A stretch of DNA of 30,121 nucleotides, from IMG/VR virus record IMGVR_UViG_3300032293_000181, positions 1-30,121 of that record. The stretch is one strand, 5' to 3'. Source of the DNA: a virus. The notes below the pieces were generated by a model, which was not told the DNA's origin, did not search any database, and saw nothing but the letters and a program-made list of their open reading frames with translations. The first letter of the stretch is position 1; every line of letters starts with the position of its first letter. Below are positions 27,775 to 30,121 of the stretch, piece after piece. Both the position numbers and the translations under genes were made by a program.

Positions 27775-27805
27775 CAAAACTAAAAAGGATATTTCACATG
27801 GCCAA
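27775..27805 (-). promoter_or_regulatory. Bacteroidetes-type promoter TTG-N20-TAGTTTTG
   Basis: On the minus strand TTTG (27806..27803) is followed after 20 bp by TAGTTTTG (27782..27775), a full match to the -33/-7 consensus. Transcription would begin close to the leader motif of the gene at 27752. Confidence 0.65.
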
Positions 27806-27812
27806 ATTTTAT

Positions 27813-27956
27813 TTACATTTTTTTCTGCCATTGCGCATAACACACTGACAATCTTTGTTTTGGGTCTTGAAATTCTTTGTTCATAACCTCGTCAGCCATG
27901 CAGCGTTGCACAAATTCCTGCTGATCTTCCGTGGGTTTAGGTTCTGGGATGGGCAT
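27813..27956 (-). CDS. Small CMxDxxM protein (47 aa)
   Basis: ATG 27956 to TAA 27813..27815; overlaps the upstream gene by 20 nt. The protein has a proline-rich start (MPIPEPKPTE), then EFVQRCMADEVMNKEFQD and QRLSVCYAQW. The RCMxDxxM...FxDxxQRxxVCxxxW pattern is, as I recall, a widespread short phage family often fused to, or next to, portal or protease genes. Here it is far from those genes. Function unknown. Confidence 0.75.
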   Translation of the reverse strand: MPIPEPKPTEDQQEFVQRCMADEVMNKEFQDPKQRLSVCYAQWQKKM

Positions 27957-28431
27957 AGTTTAGGATCTTAAATGTTTTAAGTGGGGCAATGTCTATCAAT
28001 TCAAGGCGGGAAATTACGTCCTGCCTGCCTTCTCTGTTGTACAATTTGTGGTACGCCTGCTGCTTCGGTACAAATTCCTTCACGACCAACCGCTCACACA
28101 ACGCAAGCAGCTCCGTTCGGGACACCATGGCAAGGCCTCCAATGGCTTCAATATCAAAGGCAATGTATTCGGCCTGACCAAATAGCCATCCATCATTGCC
28201 TCGGACGTTGATAAACTCAACCCAGATCTCATGCGGGTAGTTGTTTCCCTTCACGTCAACCGAGGTCTGGCCACCTGGGCGCATAACCCAATAGTCAATG
28301 TGGTAGTTTATGTCCTCGTGCTTCGTGGACTGGCGGCATTGGTAGCCGATGGCGGAGCAAGCGTCAACGAATCGTTGCGCACTCACCCTACCCAGGTGAT
28401 CACTATCCGACCACCTCTGATTGCTCACCAT
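27937..28431 (-). CDS. PD-(D/E)XK nuclease-like protein (164 aa)
   Basis: Core is HIDYWVMRPGGQTSVDVKG: Asp46, Asp59 and Lys61 give a D...DxK arrangement, followed by EIWVEFINVRGNDGWLFGQ and AEYIAFDI. This is a plausible restriction-endonuclease or junction-cleavage fold; similar phage proteins often lie by replication genes. Catalytic role is inferred from these residues only. Overlaps both neighbours. Confidence 0.6.
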   Translation of the reverse strand: MVSNQRWSDSDHLGRVSAQRFVDACSAIGYQCRQSTKHEDINYHIDYWVMRPGGQTSVDVKGNNYPHEIWVEFINVRGNDGWLFGQAEYIAFDIEAIGGLAMVSRTELLALCERLVVKEFVPKQQAYHKLYNREGRQDVISRLELIDIAPLKTFKILNYAHPRT

Positions 28432-28822
28432 AAGCTGAATGCAATGCGGTCAGTTCCTTCATCCACGATGCCCACAATTTAGGGGAGCAAGTGCAAGGCA
28501 CGACCATTTTGTGACGAAACGTACGGGCGTGAATCTTTGCAATCTCCTCCCGCTCCTGGGCGGTCAGCTTATGCTTGCCGATCACCGTCCCCAGAAACTC
28601 GTACTCGGCCTGCGTAAGGCATTCGGGTGACTTAAACGGGAACAATCTATTCAGCTTCTCCTTGCGTGCATCACAACCGCAGTCAATGCCCGTGGCTTCG
28701 CTGAACCAATCTACCGCTGCCTTGATTCCCGTTGCCGTGGTGATCGTTTCCACTACATCACCCACGCCTTTTGGCTTCCTTCCACGCTTGATAGGTGCCT
28801 TCGGTTCGTTCTCTGATTTCAT
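28403..28822 (-). CDS. Conserved-type phage protein with GxDCGCxxRKExLNxLFP motif (139 aa)
   Basis: Residues 1-20 are basic and proline-rich, then GDVVETITTATGIKAAVDWF and GIDCGCDARKEKLNRLFPF, a motif I recall from many Bacteroidetes phages without known function. The C-terminal part has CTCSPKLWASWMKEL, a short Cys-containing helix. The CxC pairs suggest metal binding. It overlaps the sigma-factor gene by 65 nt. Confidence 0.65.
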   Translation of the reverse strand: MKSENEPKAPIKRGRKPKGVGDVVETITTATGIKAAVDWFSEATGIDCGCDARKEKLNRLFPFKSPECLTQAEYEFLGTVIGKHKLTAQEREEIAKIHARTFRHKMVVPCTCSPKLWASWMKELTALHSAYGEQSEVVG

Positions 28823-29300
28823 TCTTTGTTTTTTTTAATGTTTGACGTATTGAATCCCTGCCGATACCCGTCCCCCTGGACAGTGCAGAGATTGTAAAGT
28901 TCGTGCTGATCTCTAATACCTGCGCATCGTACCACCGAATCGCCTTCATCTCATCACCAATGGCAGATACAAGCTCCTCCCAGGTGCGATCCTCCTCGTG
29001 GTTGTATTCGTCTGTTGATGCAGCAAGCCATTTGTCCAGCTCGTACATGTCACCAAACGAGATCTTTTGCACCTTTTTTTTGGTGGCCGATATTTTCAAA
29101 CACAAATTCACGCAAGCCCGATACACAAAAAAGAAATTTACCTTTCCTTCTTGTATAAAATGCGTCTTGCCTTCGCTTTCTAACACCAAAAGCCGCAGGA
29201 AAACTTCTTGCACAACGTCCTCTGCGAGTTCGTAGTCCACATATCCCTTGATGAAGTTAACTAACTTCCTGCGGTTCTGGCGGTAGAATAGTTCGATCAT
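28758..29300 (-). CDS. ECF-like sigma-70 family factor (180 aa)
   Basis: Could redirect host RNA polymerase to phage promoters. Region 2 is residues 12-40 (LVNFIKGYVDYELAEDVVQEVFLRLL), matching the core-binding and -10-reading helices. Region 4 is about 121-165, with an HTH ISALSRGTGIGRDSIRQTLKK. The linker (70-115) is acidic and unlike standard ECF factors. It lies next to a DnaA-like protein and helicase genes (ATGA overlap at 29297). Confidence 0.8.
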   Translation of the reverse strand: MIELFYRQNRRKLVNFIKGYVDYELAEDVVQEVFLRLLVLESEGKTHFIQEGKVNFFFVYRACVNLCLKISATKKKVQKISFGDMYELDKWLAASTDEYNHEEDRTWEELVSAIGDEMKAIRWYDAQVLEISTNFTISALSRGTGIGRDSIRQTLKKTKNEIRERTEGTYQAWKEAKRRG

Positions 29301-29698
29301 GTGAACACGGCTTTCATTTGCTCTACTTTGTGCCGTAAAGATATGATTTCCTCCTGGAGTAGAGATATTTGCGTATTTTTTTGCGCAATTCTCTGCCTCA
29401 ATTCGTTACGTTCCCCGACTACGGCATCAAAATCTGGCAATGTATTGTCCACTTCTTGATACTTCATGCACTCCCATGCGATCTGATAGGCACGATGGTA
29501 TGCCTCTGACTTGCGGAAATCCAACCCCATGTAGTGCAGGATCGTGGCGTGCGTGCGTTTCATCATATCACCCAATTCAACAAGGGTGTAGTGCTGACGG
29601 ACAGCATGCACGTATGCGCATCGGATGATCACGTTTGATTGCTTGCGTGTCCCATCATCATCGTGTCCAACTAAAATACAAAATTCTCGGTAGGTCAT
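29297..29698 (-). CDS. DnaA domain IV-like DNA-binding protein with coiled coil (133 aa)
   Basis: Residues 18-60 resemble the DnaA DNA-binding domain: SNVIIRCAYVHAVRQHYTLVELGDMMKRTHATILHYMG, matching the host pattern R...YL...SLxEIGxxFGxRxHxTVxHA. The rest (about 85-130) is a coiled coil, RNELRQRIAQKNTQISLLQEE. The AAA+ ATPase part of DnaA is absent. It may bind origin-like or regulatory DnaA-type sites, or act as a competitor. It sits between sigma and coiled-coil genes (ATGA overlaps). Confidence 0.75.
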   Translation of the reverse strand: MTYREFCILVGHDDDGTRKQSNVIIRCAYVHAVRQHYTLVELGDMMKRTHATILHYMGLDFRKSEAYHRAYQIAWECMKYQEVDNTLPDFDAVVGERNELRQRIAQKNTQISLLQEEIISLRHKVEQMKAVFT

Positions 29699-29976
29699 AT
29701 CTCTATACGGTTCAGTAATTCTTGGTATTTTTTCTTCTCCTCTTGCATCTGATGGTGCAGGGCATTTATCTCGTTGGTCATTTGGAAGAAGCGCAGCTCT
29801 ATTTCATTGTGATAGTCCGCATGCTGCTTGATCAATGTCGCTGCGTTTTCTATCGCCTGGAAGTGCGGAAGCACATCACGGTTTCCTGCCTCGTACAACT
29901 CCAAAAGAAAATGCGCTGCACGTTGCACGTCAGTCACCTTGGACTGAATGTAAAAATCAAACGGGAACGTGGCCAT
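29695..29976 (-). CDS. Coiled-coil protein, unknown (93 aa)
   Basis: N-terminus FPFDFYIQSKVTDVQRAAHFLLEL and a long C-terminal helix (EIELRFFQMTNEINALHHQMQ, EEKKKYQELLNRIE). It starts inside the end of the helicase gene (20-nt overlap) and overlaps the DnaA-like gene. Perhaps a helicase partner or loader; there is no direct motif for that. Confidence 0.6.
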   Translation of the reverse strand: MATFPFDFYIQSKVTDVQRAAHFLLELYEAGNRDVLPHFQAIENAATLIKQHADYHNEIELRFFQMTNEINALHHQMQEEKKKYQELLNRIEI

Positions 29977-30121
29977 GATTCAGTAAGTTAGTTCCGTTAT
30001 GCAAAAAGCCCACGTTTCCCTTCATGGATTCCAAAACGATGGGTTCGGAGTACGGTGTGATGCGTCCGCCCGTTTCTGTCTCCTTGACCTTGCGCACGTG
30101 TATGTGCGTGAATCTCCAATC
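29957..30121 (-). CDS. DnaB-type helicase, 3' end (continuation of the gene at 867..1)
   Basis: Bases 30121..29999 repeat 123..1, and 29998..29957 add the last 13 residues (NGTNLLNHGHVPV) and a TGA. The end overlaps the start of the next gene (ATG 29976) by 20 nt in another frame, which supports translational coupling. Confidence 0.85.
   Translation of the reverse strand, partial: DWRFTHIHVRKVKETETGGRITPYSEPIVLESMKGNVGFLHNGTNLLNHGHVPV
29999..30121. repeat. Direct terminal repeat, copy 2 (circular closure)
   Basis: Exact copy of bases 1..123. Joining 29998 to 1 restores one helicase reading frame. Confidence 0.95.

Noticed and set aside
1-30121. Integrase, lysogeny or tRNA genes
   Set aside because: No recombinase motif, repressor-plus-operator set or cloverleaf with a TTCGAAT-type arm was found by eye; a tRNA scan would settle the last point.

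Overview
This window is the whole genome of a small tailed bacteriophage, probably a strictly lytic siphovirus of a Bacteroidetes host. The first 123 bases recur exactly as the last 123 (1..123 = 29999..30121). The repeat lies inside a helicase gene whose reading frame runs intact across the join, so the natural molecule is a circle, or a circularly permuted linear DNA, of about 29,998 bp. I found no integrase, excisionase or repressor-like gene, no tRNA gene and no CRISPR array. Every credible gene is on the minus strand, so transcription runs from high to low coordinates, and genes are packed with many ATGA or TGATG stop/start overlaps.

The host assignment rests on several things. There are two good matches to the Bacteroidetes promoter (TTG, 19-20 bp, TAnnTTTG) at 2061..2090 and 27775..27805. 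Shine-Dalgarno sites are mostly absent. Many protein families, as I remember them, are typical of Bacteroidetes phages and prophages: the XkdF-like protease with its C-terminal extension, the CMxDxxM small protein, the DLRDP tail protein and the YExRVLADxGT motif proteins.

Layout in transcription order, starting from the noncoding AGTT-rich region at 2686..2944. (1) Early genes 2685 to 867: small proteins, a RusA-like resolvase and an OB-fold-like DNA-binding protein, then a terminator. (2) Replication and control genes 867 to 1, continuing from 30121 to about 28403: SF4 helicase, coiled-coil protein, DnaA-domain-IV-like protein and ECF-like sigma factor. (3) Accessory and recombination genes 28431 to 24253: two PD-(D/E)XK-type nucleases, a winged-helix protein, small membrane proteins, HNH enzymes and several small unknowns. 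(4) Packaging 24256 to 20848: GT2 glycosyltransferase, ParB-like protein, TerS, TerL and a GT-B glycosyltransferase. (5) Tail 20863 to 13239: tail assembly chaperone with a programmed -1 frameshift, tail completion proteins, two large tail proteins and the tape measure. (6) Head 13242 to 6703: protease, scaffold, major capsid protein, HNH insertion, tube-like protein, terminator, portal fusion and connector. (7) Adhesion and lysis 6767 to 2945: lectin-like receptor-binding protein, three small membrane proteins, M15 endolysin and a unimolecular-spanin-like lipoprotein.

The most notable observations are these. A leader motif AACCAATCA sits directly before several early start codons and is usually preceded by a TAnnTTTG box. 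A perfect 11-nt inverted repeat flanks the terminator in front of the helicase and could hide its start in readthrough RNA. A T_TTT_TTT slippery site lies in the chaperone gene. The structural genes lie in roughly reversed order, with tail before head. A UUCG-loop terminator separates capsid and tube genes from the portal. Six small genes under about 60 codons are also described.
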